Source: Symsagittifera roscoffensis
Lineage: Eukaryota; Xenacoelomorpha; Acoela; Convolutidae
Reading direction: 5' to 3'
NCBI RefSeq assembly: GCF_963678635.1
Contig: NC_087062.1
Span: 1,426,001-1,490,000 of the forward strand
Length of the DNA stretch: 64,000 nt
Below the pieces are notes generated by a model. It was not told the DNA's origin. It saw only the letters and a list, made by a program, of their open reading frames with translations, and did not search any database. Made by a program: the position numbers and the translations under genes. Below are positions 33,934-46,186 of this stretch, piece by piece (within the stretch, counting starts at the first letter, position 1; each line of letters begins with the position of its first letter).

Positions 33934-34059
33934 GGTGTTGAAGAATTCTGCAACATAGGGCGAATGCACATAGTTCGGCTCACACCAGTCAACCTGGGAG
34001 CTCTGGTAGGCGAACGGAGCCAGCAGCCCAGTCCAGTCTCCCAAGTTCGAAGGAGCCAT
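33934..34059 (-). CDS. Alkaline ceramidase exon 1
   Basis: This 126-nt exon starts at the first in-frame ATG and encodes 42 residues: [19 protein letters not shown], then [11 protein letters not shown]...AEFFNT. The DWCExNY...AEFxNT block is the N-terminal signature of alkaline ceramidases. Its Asp, Trp, Glu, Asn and second Glu match the calcium site of ACER3 (D19, W20, E22, N24, E33). It ends at AACACC|GTAAGT in phase 0. In relatives the next residues are (F/I/V)SN plus a helix. That exon was not found between here and 18172; it should be short and in phase 0-to-2. The retrotransposon and the duplication lie in this intron region. Confidence 0.88.
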
Positions 34060-34309
34060 ATATGGCCAGTCCAAGTCCACCACGAAAAGTAAGAGCTGCT
34101 TAACAAGGCCGCTAAATCAAACTTGGGTTTATTCAAGAAACTATGTGAACAAAACGTAAGCTTGGCGCTAATTAAGGTGGAACGATAGCCTGTTTACTAA
34201 TCGCTAAACACACAAAAATGACATTCTCTCAGCAGATATGGTGCAATCATGGCTATGGCACAACGAAAGCTCATTTTGAGTTCGTTTAACTGTCCAGTGT
34301 ATCATTTGG

Positions 34310-34666
34310 GGGTGCATATACAAAACAGTCCCATACAAAACAGTCCAATACAAATTGATCCGAAAAATCATGTAACGAAGAAAAAACAGTCCGATACGAA
34401 ACAGTCCAATTTAGGGCCGCCGATTCAAGGACTACCCTCTTTTGACAAGCTCGCAACACCTTGGTGCGACTCCGGCGGTCGCTAATTTGTTGCTTATGTT
34501 TGATGATCAAAGGACAATTCTCGGCCTACCGGCTTGTTAGATCATTTTTTACTTGGGACTGTTTTTCGGACTATTTTGTATCGGACTGTTTTTTTGTTCA
34601 TTTTCATATTTTTTCGGACTGTTTTGTATTGGTCTGTTTTCTATGGGACTGTTTTGTACAGACAAA
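34310..34666. mobile_element. ACAAAACAGTCC foldback MITE, copy 2
   Basis: A 357-bp relative of 12804-13128, with the same terminal GGTGCATA(T/A)ACAAAACAGTCC arrays and inverted GGACTGTTTTGTA arrays, and a shared centre (AAGCTCGCAACACNTTGG, TCGGCCTACCGGCTTGTTA). It is flanked by CATTTGG at 34303-34309 and 34667-34673. It lies just upstream of the ceramidase start, so it could affect the promoter. Confidence 0.85.
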
Positions 34667-34789
34667 CATTTGGCAACTAAATATAGGTGGAAATAAAAGG
34701 AGAGTCACTAAAAAACTATCAAAAAGTACCAACTAGGGATTGGTATGGCTACAAATGTGTAGAGAATAATTAGGCCATATGATTCAGCA

Positions 34790-35850
34790 AAACTATTATA
34801 CAATAACAACAGGACTGCTCGTATCAGGGCGAAGCCTTGAATGTTCCGACTGCCTCTTAAGGTCTATGGAGTAGTAATAACATGAATTAAATGTAATAGA
34901 ATAAATGAAAAATATTTATCATTGTCATACAATTCCTTGCATCAAGTGTATGGAGAAAATGCTGACCATACAATTTCCATATATGGAAATTGTATGACTG
35001 GCCTTTTGTTGATCGCGACACAAAAATTTTGCTGAATTAAACTTTTCCAAGTAATTTTGTAATTTTTTTCAACCGCAAATCGAATTTTGTACGCAAACGA
35101 GCATTTTCGGAAAAGAAATTTTTGCATGCAAAATTAAATTTTTCGTGTTATAACGTAGTCCTAGATACGATAATATTGGCTTTTTTCTTTTCAATTAACA
35201 TTTTTTCAAAAACACTGAAAATTTCTATTTCTTTTGTATGGCGTGTTTATGTATGCCTTGATCAATGTCTGATAAACTGAAAATTCAAAAATTTAAAACA
35301 ATCTTCATTGAAAACTAAAAGTTTGTTCCTTTTGTTGTATCATTTGTGAAAGACAGCTCGCAGACAATTCAGGTCGTTTTCTATGCATTGTAAATGCAAG
35401 ACCTTCCAGCCTTTGGTGTTTTGAGTAACCAAGGTCTTTGTCACTTGTTTTCGATTGCAAACAGAACCCAAAATTTTTCAGAAAATAAAATTAGGAACAA
35501 AAAACAATTTTTTGGTTTATGGAAAAAACACCTAACATACAGTTTCCATTTATGGAAAAATTTTATTTTAGAGATTTCATACAGTTTACTGTGCGCATGA
35601 AATTTTTTGAAAAGAAATTTCCCATTTATTAGAATTGTATGATGAGCAATTTTGGTCAACCCGGGCATTCCAACACGCCATGTAAAGTACCAAGTGTTAG
35701 ATTTCGCTTTAGTAACAAATCAATTATGGCATATAAGCTTCCTTCAATGAATTTGGAACGATTTCTAAGACTGATTAAATCTCCGCTCACGCGTTAATAG
35801 GGCAAAATATTTATGGCGCGTTAATGGTCCCAAAAAGGCCGCAATGGCAA
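34790..35850 (+). repeat. Dispersed repeat family R, copy 2 (longest)
   Basis: Starts with GACTGCTCGTATCAG...CCGACTGCCTCTTAAGG and ends with GATTAAATCTCCGCTCACGCG...TTAATGG, matching the inverted short copy at 8770-9130. The middle (TTGATCAATG, ACAATTCAGGTCGTTT, AAGGTCTTTG) matches 61030-61450. It carries a perfect 30-bp palindrome at 34967-34996. No protein is recognisable. Confidence 0.6.
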
Positions 35851-37745
35851 TCTTTAAACATTTTGAAAAATTTTAATTTCAAGCTTGCCGTAACTTTTAA
35901 CTTTTTATTCAATCTTACCCATATCTTTACAAAAATGAATTATTTTTTCAAATTTAAGCTCAGGACAAAATTTTTTTTGAATGATTTAAAAATTTTCCGT
36001 CAAAAATGGTTGTTAAGAAGTCAAAAAATAAAAAGTCGAAATTTGTCTGAAAAAAAACGGCTCAATTTTTTTGTTCCGACGAAGTGTGTTTTTGTTTGGA
36101 CCATTTTGACCACCTCAGAGGAGAAAATTAATACTATATTAAAGCCCGCTAAGTCTTCATTTGGACTCTAAAAAATTCGAAAATATTTTTTTACGGTTTT
36201 CAGACTAAATTAAACGATTTGAAAGAGACGACATCTAAACTTATTTACAACACAATTTTCACGTTACTTTAGCTATTATTACCACTCAGTTTGTGTTTTC
36301 ACTTAATTCAATAGCTCTTTCTAGAAAAATTCTCAAAAATTGAACCAAGTCAACATCCTCTCCCCAAAGCAGTTCAGGAGGGAGGGTGCTAACTTGGCAA
36401 TAAGTTGCAATTTTTAGCCAATCAGAACCGAGCGTTTTACAAACATCGGTTATCAAATCTAATCCAAATTAGATGCTGGGGTGGTGGAAGATGTTTACCT
36501 GGTCTATTTGCGGGGTTGTAGGGGGAGGATGTTAAAGGTTAACTTGATCCAACCCAGTTTTTTTGAATAATGATACAAATATAAGAAAAGTTTTAAAATA
36601 GTATATAATTTTTTAAATTTTTTTTTTCATTCATTGCAATCATAAGTCTAGTGGGAACATTCTGAGCAAATTGTTTCCATTTATAGTTTTTAACAGAATT
36701 CTTAACTTATCATATTTTGTTTGAATAACTTTGTAAGATGATTAAATTCTCACCTTCTGTTCAATAGAGGTTGATGGTACAAATTGTTCAACTGCGAACT
36801 CGAAAACAATTGTGACGTGACGCGCTGTTGACTTGCTTTACGCTTTTGGAGCGGAATGATAATGAAAATGTGAGTAATAGAATTGTAATTGCAAACCAAA
36901 CTCAATCGATCTTATCGTTTATTAATTTTGTTGTGTTAAGCAGATACCATCATGTATACATACAATCAACAAAATTACAAACCCCAGTATAAACAACTTG
37001 AGCTATTATAAATAGTTGGTTAGTAATGCATATCAAAAAAATTTGTCACATTGTGAAAAGCAGTTTTTTTTCAAATGAAAGTAGTTTTCAATAAAGTTTT
37101 GTAACCGATATTTTATTTGACGTTTTTCGTTAAAACACAAGCCGAAAAACAAAAAACCAGTCCTAAGTTTGTCAGTGATGAAAATGGCTGGAGACAAAAA
37201 TATGTATTCCAATTTTTCAGTCCCAATAAAAAACACTAGTGCATACTAACCATTAAAAGAAACCTGTTGTAGCTACGCTATTTGTAATATAGTGAAAAAA
37301 AAAACAGAAGAACCGGAGAAAAAAAACAGAAGAAAAAAACAGACAAAAAACAAAGGAAGCATTAAACAAAAAAATGAGCGCGTGAATATACATAGTGAAG
37401 CATCTGATTGTTGCGAACAACAAAACAATAAAGATAGCCTCTCTTGGTTTATTCATATAGAAACAGTGGCTATTTAAGATACTCAGTTTTTTTTTAATTT
37501 AACCATGCATCGCTTTTTTAACCTTCTCGTCAATTTCTTCAAGGATTGAAAATGGTGTAATAAAAGACCTGCTGTTTATTGCAATTTATCTCGACCAAAA
37601 AATTGAACTCATTTTTATCATTTTGTTCACCAGAACCACAGATGGCCGGAAATCGTCAGATAAACAAAAACAAAAGCAAACAGTAGGCGGCACCGCCTGC
37701 CTCAAAGAGATATGATAAAGTAAAAATTGGAGGTGGTGCAATAAG
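35851..37745. other. Intergenic, no gene seen
   Basis: AT-rich. The plus-strand frame at 35824-36171 is Lys/Phe-rich, of the kind produced by A/T runs. No gene is supported. Confidence 0.35.
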
Positions 37746-37747
37746 CA

Positions 37748-38070
37748 GAATGGTCTAAGAGCAGAAATGGTCCAAAAGCAGAAAAACTTAAAAAAATCAA
37801 CTTTTATAATTTAATCTGTAAAATCGGCATTTGAACTGGCAATATTACCGAAGAAACAAATATATAATTAAGCATATATAAAAAAAATGTATATATTTTT
37901 TTCAAATCAATGAAAAACTTGGTGATATTGCACAGTTAAGGTATAATTTATTCAATTCACTGGCAGTATTGACGATTATAAGAATTGGTTTACGATCCAG
38001 TACTTGTCTGTTTTTGTGTTCTGTGACCTTTCTGATCTTAGATCTATCTGCTCATTCCCGCAATGGAGTT
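37748..38070. mobile_element. Possible small MITE with GAGCAGAAATGG ends
   Basis: Left side has three AGCAGAA(T/A)GGTC-type words. The right side has TCTGCTCATTCC. Similar words with inverted counterparts occur at 45848-46025 and near 40915-40940. Boundaries are uncertain. Confidence 0.3.
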
Positions 38071-39689
38071 TCATGAACACAGAGGTGAAGCAGTTATATC
38101 TTCAAACTCTCCAAAAAATATACGGTCAAAAAATACGGTAAATGTTTAAAATAAAACTAGGTGAACAAAATAAAGGACACCTAGGGCCCACCTAAAGCTG
38201 GAGGTATGTGTTTGATATTTTTTGAACTTGTAAAGCTAATGCGAGTCGAATTGCGTAATTTCAAAATTTAGACTTCGTACAAAACCTTAATTATTCCTCT
38301 AATGAATAAGTAAAAAAAGTGGACATTTTTGAAATTTTGAAACTTTCCCGAAGACAACAGTTCTCCTACAAAAAATTAAGGAGAAGACCAGAAAACAATT
38401 GGACGTAGCAATTTGTAAGAGTAGGCTTCCAAAAACCTCGATTGAGCTTTCAAAGTCGATTAAGCTTATAATATCAGATTTGGCAGGTTATTTATCGATA
38501 CGAGTCCATTAGTTATCGAGGAAAAGTACAAAATGGTCAAAACAAGAGAAAGCTGACCTTTCCGAAAATCATATCGTTTTATTTTGACAAAACTGAGCGG
38601 AGTCGTCTATACAGAAGAGATTCAACCAAACTATAATTTCGATATTCGAAGGAGCATCCCACAAGCCGTTCATTGGATTGAATCAAAAATCTCGGATAAG
38701 GAAGGGTGTTTCTCGTTAAAATTCAACAAATTTAGAAAAAAAAACGCTTAAAAATCAAAAAATGAAATTTCCAAGGACAATAAAATTTTGTGTACAAAAA
38801 ATTGAGAGCGAACGCTAATGAGTGAAAATTTCCCACCACCTGTTATATCAATTGAATTCAAAATCTCAGGTTGGGAGTTTAATTTTCGAGAGACATCAAA
38901 GATTTAAAAACGGTTTAAAAAAACGAAAAAAGTTTACTATTCCGAAGGCCCTAAATTTATTCTAATAAAAAGGTTGAGCGTAACCGCTGATGGAAGAGAT
39001 CTTTCCAATCTTTTAAACCAAAACCTTCAGATTTGATGAGTTAGTTTTTGAGAAAACGAAAACAAAAACTTAACAAAATCGGTCAAATGTTCTCCCACAG
39101 ATTTTTTCGAAGATTGCAGACAAAGAAGTAAACCAAAAATAGATCAAGGGAGTATAGCGGCACGCAAGAAACTAGGCGGTTTTTCTTTGTACTTATTATT
39201 GTTTTTGAAATTTGATAAAACGGTTTTTTGTATTGATAAACTAAACTTTTTGCAAAAAAAAATTTAAAAAATTGAAAGCGTTTCACAAAAATAAATTGAA
39301 AAGCCAAACCCACACAATTCCATATCAGCTGTAATTATCAAACGAGAACTCTTGAAAAACAAGCCAAGCAAGACAATCGAAAGGAAAGTTAGCAACTGAA
39401 CAAAATTTACGAAGCGGAAACAAGGCCGACAATCTGTGAACAGAACAGTTGCGCCAAAAAAAATGATTTTGTGAAAAACTTTAATAAGTTTCAAGTCGCC
39501 TGAAAATACCTTAAAGTAACTAGTAACCACCCAGTAGTTAAATTTGAATTTTAATTAAACTGAGCATGTCAGCTGCATAGTGATTCATAAGTGCTGCATA
39601 GCTGCATAGGCATAAGTGATTCAACTGGTTTTGTTTAACTAGTTGCTAACCTGAATAAAAGTGTTCGTTCCGAATTGATAACTCGAAAA
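38071..39689. other. Intergenic, no gene seen
   Basis: No recognised genes. Minus-strand frames at 39083-39313 and 39264-39530 are hydrophobic but not convincing. Confidence 0.35.
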
Positions 39690-40470
39690 AGTAATAAAGA
39701 GTAATAAAAATCGATGATTTTGGATTTTCGTTGTCAATCTCTGTAGTTCTCAAATAAAATCGATTATAATCGAATAAAATTGGAGTTATAATCGAGTTTA
39801 ATGAGGAATTTTGCTTTTTTTGAACTTATCTCATTTCTTCATGTTTATTGCAGTTGCTACAATTTACGTTTAATAAATTTGTTCTTTTCACATATTTTTT
39901 AATATTTTTTTTAAACATCGACACGGTATAATGTCGCTATTCATTCGCCTACTTCTACTATCGTCATATCCCCATTACCTTAAGTAAGGGGGTCCAAGGG
40001 TTGAAAGGGGGGTATTTGGTGGTTAAAGGGGGATTGGTTGAACGGGTTTGATGAGCTGACCCACCCCTAGTTCCCCTTCCCCCAATTTACCACCCCCCTC
40101 CCCTCTCCCCATTTACCTCCTCCCAGTTTACCCAGAGTGGTGAAGCGAGGGGCGAGGGTTGAAAACAGAAGTGCAACATTAAAAAATTGTCAAAAAACAT
40201 GATTTTGTGAATGGGTTTTGGTTTTTTGTTTTTTTTTGTTTCCAAAATTGATATGTGGTTCCTCATAGGTTTGCTGAAAAAGTGTAACATGCTGAATGAA
40301 CCATTTTGCGGCAGAAAACAATCGATTATTTTGAATTGTTGAGGAGAAAAAATCGAAATTCATCGATTTATGTTGAGAAGAAAATCGATTGAAATTTTAA
40401 AAAGATCTATTTTGATTATTTATTTTTTTAATGAAAACAATTGATTATAATCTATCAAAAATGGTTTTCA
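39690..40470. repeat. C/G-tract element family P, copy 2
   Basis: AATCGATTATAATCGA-type flanks surround C-rich and G-rich tracts (39990-40150). It shares TTATCTCATTTC and GCAGTTGCTAC with the copy at 51801-52943, where the same words lie between the left AT-rich block and the C tract. Confidence 0.55.
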
Positions 40471-41600
40471 GTTTTAAGACATATATCTTCAAACTCTCCA
40501 AATATTGTCCACTTTAATCAATTCTTATCCATTAAAATCCAGTGCGGGTTGACTGGCCACCGTTCAAATCCATATAAAATAATGATTAGCGGTCCAAAAA
40601 CAGAACAAATAAAGTTGGATTGATCGTTACGAAAAGATATCACAACAAGGTAACTGAAACACAAACAGTTCTTGCAAATCGTCAGCACAGAAACCTGTTT
40701 ATTTTGTGGAGTTAGAATAATCATCTCGAGGTAGAAAAAGAGTTGATCAATGTTCTTCATATGTTATGCATTAGCAACCAAACAATCATGCATTTGTGAG
40801 TGTGGGATAAAAAAGTTCACAGCCTTAGTTTCTACGGCAAACAATTATTAGCGGGGTAAAAAAGTCTGCTAATTGTAGCTTCGCTTAAATCATTCGTTTC
40901 ACACTTTAAAACAATCTGCTTTTGGATCTTTCTGCTCAGGAAACCCTTGCTCAGTGCTCTTTATTGTTCCGACCATTTGAAAAGTGGGAAGAGACTTTGT
41001 ATTTGGTTGTCTTTTAGTTTTTTTTACTCTATTTTTGTTTTCAACATAAAATCAGCTACCACAAATAACCATCGGAAAAAACAGAATGATATATCATGCA
41101 CAGCTTTACGGTCATGAGTAGAAAAACATTAAAAATTTTCCCAGTGTCGCAAAAAACTGCTAACACTAGCATATCTTAATGGCCTGCAAGCGTGCAATAT
41201 TTTTTAAAATGTAAAAACTTAGTTATACTCGATAACTGTTAGCTTAGCGCCTTTTTGGAATGAGAAAACTTTGAACAATTCAAAGACTTTTTTGAATTTT
41301 TTTTCTGCATTTTTTTCGTTTCTTCTACAAAAATATTTTTCAATTTGCTAATTTTACTGTGGCTGTCGAATATGCCTAATCTCCAGTTTTTCGTTGAGCT
41401 TCTACAATTACACGGCCACGAAAAAACTGCACAAATTTGAAAAAAAATTCAAACAAAGGAAGGAAATTTTTGTGCTACCTGCACAGTAACCGGCTATCAA
41501 TGTTTTAAATTGATTACAATAAGTTTTTTGGGTTGTTTTGTTCTAAGTTTAGCTTAATTCATTCTTAACAATCAAACTGACGACATCAAAATCGACCCCT
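40471..41600. other. Intergenic, no gene seen
   Basis: No coding. A 27-bp segment at 41472-41498 recurs inverted at 45074-45100 with two mismatches. Confidence 0.35.
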
Positions 41601-41621
41601 ATTCGAATCGAACATTTTAAG

Positions 41622-42224
41622 ATGTCTTTAAACGGATACAAAGCGGTGACTGGAGACAAAGTCCAGAAGTTGAAACGCACTTCAAGAAGGAAGCAAAATA
41701 TTCAAAATACAAGAAGGGGTCATCTACAGAGCGCTGTTCCTTTCAAGCCGCCGAGATACAGAAGAAAAGTTATACGAAATGCCCACAAGACGCATCCAGG
41801 CACACAGACACCAGAAACGGCTCCGAGATTTGCTGTTTGGTGGCCTGGCATCCCAAAAGACGTGGAACAACTTGTCTCAAGATGCGAGATCTGTCAAAAG
41901 AACAGACCACTGCCAAAAACAATAGTTTCAAAATGGCCAGAAGCAGACGTATGGGAACGAATTCATATGGACTGAGCCCACATCAAAGAGCAAGGAATTT
42001 TGATGACGCATAGAATCACTTCCAAAGCGCTAGGACAAACACCAGCAGAATTTGTTCTTGGACACAAAATCAGACAACATACCATCATAGATTTTAACGT
42101 TTGTGAAAAAATTCTCTTCAGGCCGAACAAGTACTCGAACGCACAGCCAGCAACTTTCATCATTCGACGTGGAACCAACACATCGTGGATCCAACCCAAA
42201 CAATCAGAACGGATGTACTTGTAA
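41622..42224 (+). pseudogene. Decayed gypsy integrase fragment
   Basis: The first frame (to 41975) holds an integrase zinc domain (NAHKTHPG..., WWPGI, CEICQKN) and reaches the first core Asp in WERIHMD, where TGA (41973) replaces the usual Trp. A few codons later the sequence jumps to the C-terminal part of the core (KALGQTPAEFVLGHKIR), so the central core with the other catalytic residues is deleted. The type resembles the widespread gypsy integrases of animals. A polypurine stretch (42441-42455) and a TGTGATGATCTG start at 42456 could mark its 3' LTR. Confidence 0.8.
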
Positions 42225-42455
42225 GCGATTCCCAGATTGCGAGATGAAGTCAAGAGACCAATACCACAGATAGAACGAAAGCCAACGTCGATGACGAAAC
42301 TCCAGTGCATCTTGAAACGAAGAACAACCTCAACAACTCCAGAAGATAACCTGAACGCTTCTCTGACGAATCCAAACAATCTTCAAGATTCCGGAAACCA
42401 ATGAAAGATTGCGGAGAACCTATACCGACAGATCTTCTTTAAAAAGGATGGCGGA

Positions 42456-42615
42456 TGTGATGATCTGAGAAACCATCGAGTTTGAAACTCTTAGCGTGGA
42501 ACGAGAACAATTACATGAACTTACTTGAATTGTTGAAGCGTATTAAATTGGTTCAGAAACGATTCTATAAATATAACTGTTTCTTTTTAGCAGTTGAGTT
42601 TAAGCAATTAACACC
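42456..42615 (+). repeat. Possible 3' LTR start of the decayed gypsy element
   Basis: TGTGATGA directly follows AAAAAGGATGGCGGA, the usual polypurine-tract/LTR junction of this group. The right end is not defined and no 5' partner was found. Confidence 0.35.
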
Positions 42616-42933
42616 TTGTGTCGATCGTGATAGATTCTCATGATATTCATCCATTCTATCCATGAATGTGATGCTATATAAATCGAATGTATTTTTGGTA
42701 AATTTTCATGGCATATTTTGTTTTTATGAAAATTTTTCCGACTGATAACAACTATAAATAGACGCAAAATTATAAGTAAACTATCGTTAAGATCAACATC
42801 AATAAAATCTTCAATACAATTCTCCGGCCTTGTACCAATCCAGATCAAAAGTGATGAGGAAACAAATCAGATGAATTATCGAATAAAAAGAGCCATTTAC
42901 CTGCAGTAGAAAAAATGTTTCAACCGCAGTAAT

Positions 42934-44336
42934 ATTACGAGGCCAAACTGTGCACTGGATAGGCGCACATTTTTTGTCTGTTTGTTCCTGGATTCCATAG
43001 ACAAATCTTTGAACATGTTCCAAAATGTCAGCGGATACCACTTACAAAATTTCCGTGGATTCCGCGTACAAATACCTGTAACGTAAATTTTTTCGGGACA
43101 ATTTTTTTGCCGCAAATTCCGGAACAAGCGAGTATAGCTAGTTGATCTGGATTCTGCAACTGTAAGTGGATTCCACAAAATGTAAGTGGAATCCGCAAAT
43201 GTAAGTGGAATCGGCAAAATTTGTAAGTGGAATTTACAAATGTAAGCGGAGTCCGCAAACTGTAAGTCGATTCAGAGTTTAGTTTATTACTGAACTTGCA
43301 TATGAACAATTAAAAGCTAGAGCCAGAGTTGTTATCTTTAACATGGCGGAATTTAAAGGCAAAGACTTGTCCATTGTCAGCGGAATCCTCGAATAAATCT
43401 CAAAACAGTTGTTAACTAAATCGGTGGATGTCACCTTTTAGTATTTTGGAAACACAACACCGAATAAATACAACATTTGTAGTCAATGGATTGAAAGTGT
43501 ATGGAAACACAACACACAGCATATCGCCAAGTTAGGTCAGTATTTGGGATTGCGTCAATCCCAAATACTGATTTTGGAAGCTTAAGGCCGAATGAATTCA
43601 GTATTTCTAGTAATTGGCTTGAGAGTGTTTGGAAACACAACGCACAGCATATCTCCAAATTAGGTCGGTATTTGGGATTGCATCAGTATTTGGGGTCGAA
43701 GTTCAGATCGAAGTAGGTCAGTATTTTGGGTCGAAGATCAGATAGAAGTAGGTCATTATTTGGGACCGAAGTTCAGTAGGTCAGGTCAGTATTCGGGATC
43801 GAAGTTGAGATCGAAGTTGACAGGATTTGAGATCGAAGTTGGGTGACAGGAATTGAGACCAAACGTTTGGTGTTTCAGGTAGTAGTTGATCAATGTAGTA
43901 AATGAGATTGATTTTTCTGGTGACAAGTAATTAAAAGATATAATTTCAAACGCTATACTACACATATACTATATGTAAACGGAATCCACAAACAAAATGC
44001 GGATTCCACTCACAATTTGCGGATTCCACTTACAATTTGCGGATTCCGCTTGCAGTAGCGGAATTCAAAACAGCTCAGTTTAACTATACAAATGTCTTAT
44101 TATTTGTTTGTGGGTTCCAAAAACTGTTCTGGATTCCGCAAATACGGTTGCGGATTCTGTAAAATCGCCTATTTTCGGAGCGATTTTGAGCGGTACAGTG
44201 TTTTAGGTATTTGTTTTTGGAATCCAAAACAGCGAAGAAGGTCAAAGAAAAGTAGCAAAGTTGCGGATTCCGTGACAAATATGATTTTGGCCTGTTACGG
44301 AATCCGCTTACAATATTCAGAATGCTGCACAGTTTG
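42934..44336 (+). mobile_element. ATTACGAGGCC inverted-repeat element E1 (1.4 kb)
   Basis: Perfect 21-bp terminal inverted repeats at 42934-42954 and 44316-44336 (ATTACGAGGCCAAACTGTGC plus A). The inside is rich in GGAATCCGC/TGTAAGTGGA words in both orientations, and the centre (43400-43860) has GGTCAGTATTTGGGAT repeats. No transposase frame is visible. Related copies are at 55229-55432 and from 62290 to the window end. Confidence 0.85.
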
Positions 44337-46186
44337 GCCTCGTAATGAACCATTTGCAAAAAAAAAACAATTAAACAAAAATTAAAAATCTGTCCAACTT
44401 TTTCAGTTATTTTTTTCATGAGATTTCACTTTATTGTTCTTGCAAGTGTTTTTATGATTCTAGAAACAAAAACAAAAACGTAAGTAACAATCAAAGAGGA
44501 ATTGAAACTTTAGAAAGCGATCAGAACATGATTCAACTTCTTGCCCCATGACACAAAATGGCTGGATTATTTCAAACTTTGCTATTCCGGGTTGAACACA
44601 CGTCGAGTTTTTTTGTTGGAGTATATCCGTTTTTTTAATTGGCTCTAAGTTTTTCACCAAAAAATTTTTCTATTAAAAAAATGTAAGATAGGAATTTTCT
44701 TATAAAAGCTGTCAGATGGAACTTGTCTTCGAAACTTAAATAGTTGAAAGTTGTAAGATAGAGCAATTTAAACAAATCATATAAGAAATTCTCAGAGGGA
44801 AGTTTTTTCTAAAACAGTCAATCAGGGATGATTTCGAGAGCCCAGGAAAGGGTTTAATGGCTGGCTATACTTGGGCTGTGCGTACTCTCAATTGAAGTAG
44901 AAAGTATTGAAAAAAATAAGTGTGATTGGGTATTTAAATTGGATTGTTTGCTTCAATTACCGAGATTGAACTGATGTGAAATGGTAACTGAGCAAACTTT
45001 ACACAGGCTTTGTTCTCAAAAAATAACAAGTGGGAGGCGAAATGCATTTTAACTATTTATAAAGTATGACAAGGATAGCCGGTTGCTGTGCAAGTAGCAC
45101 AGAATGCTCCGACCATTTCCCTTTTTTGTACTTCCCATTTTTATGTCGTTTTTAGTGGGTGGCATGATTCGAGAACTTTACTAACGCGTAGAGAAATAGT
45201 GAATAAAGCATGATTGACAAAAAAAATTCGAAAAATGTATTCCAATCAAAAATTAAGAAAAAAGTTAATTTTTTTTAATTTCTTCTAATTTTTTGTACAG
45301 TACTTTCACTTCTTTTGAAAATTTTTATAGTCAAATAGGCTCCGAAAAAATATATTCATAACAAGTTTCATTAAAAAAAAATAAATTATTTCCATATAAC
45401 GAACGTTACTCGATCGCGTTTTTTGCTCAAAATTGAATTACAAAATAAAAATTTTAAAACAGTCGTTTTTGACACTGGAAAAAAACTTCAAAATTTTTTT
45501 TAGTGTTCTTCGAATCACAAATGTAAGGACTTCAATTTGCGTGGAAACTTTCAAAAAAAAGAAAAAAAAACTAAAACACTCGAAGGCAAGGTTTTTCCTG
45601 CATTTCAATGGTCGGAACATAAATATTAATAAAGGATAAGATTTAAGCTGGTATGAAATGCAAGCCTGTTTTCTTGATCTTATCTAACATACTTTTGAAA
45701 AGCAGAGGCGATCAAAATGAAAAATGAGCAAAAAACAGGAAGTATCACAACAGGAAAAGGAAGCCATTTCTTCGCAGCAACACGATTTTTTCTAGGCGAT
45801 CAGATATAACAGATTTTTACTCAATTAGCGTAGTTTTTGAAAACACCATAAGAGCAGAAATGGCTGTATTTGAGTTCAAATAAAATATCTCAAAAATTTC
45901 AAAAGTAACAGAGTTTGTTAGGGCTCAAAGTTTGGAGAACAGTAGTTTTCCAACGTTTTTGTTTCTAAGTTCTGTTTTTTTAGCTCTCAGTTTTTTTAAC
46001 TTCTGCCGGTCTGCTCACTTCTGTGAATAAACACTGCTAATCTATTTCAGTAACTCTCAGTAACCTTTTTTAAATTTTTTTTGATTGCCACCAAAGTCAT
46101 TAAATGTGACAGAGAAAGTGACACAATCTAAAAAGTGAGTACAACTTTCGACTTTAACTCTGACAGTTTTTGATTGATTTTTTTCT
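44337..46186. other. Intergenic, no gene seen
   Basis: AT-rich. A possible short inverted-repeat element with AGAGCAGAAATGG ends lies at 45848-46025. No coding. Confidence 0.35.

Noticed and set aside
33862-34083. Longer version of ceramidase exon 1 reading through GTAAGT and starting at a GTG
   Set aside because: The strong donor at 33933 and the in-frame ATG at 34059 give the family's expected ends.
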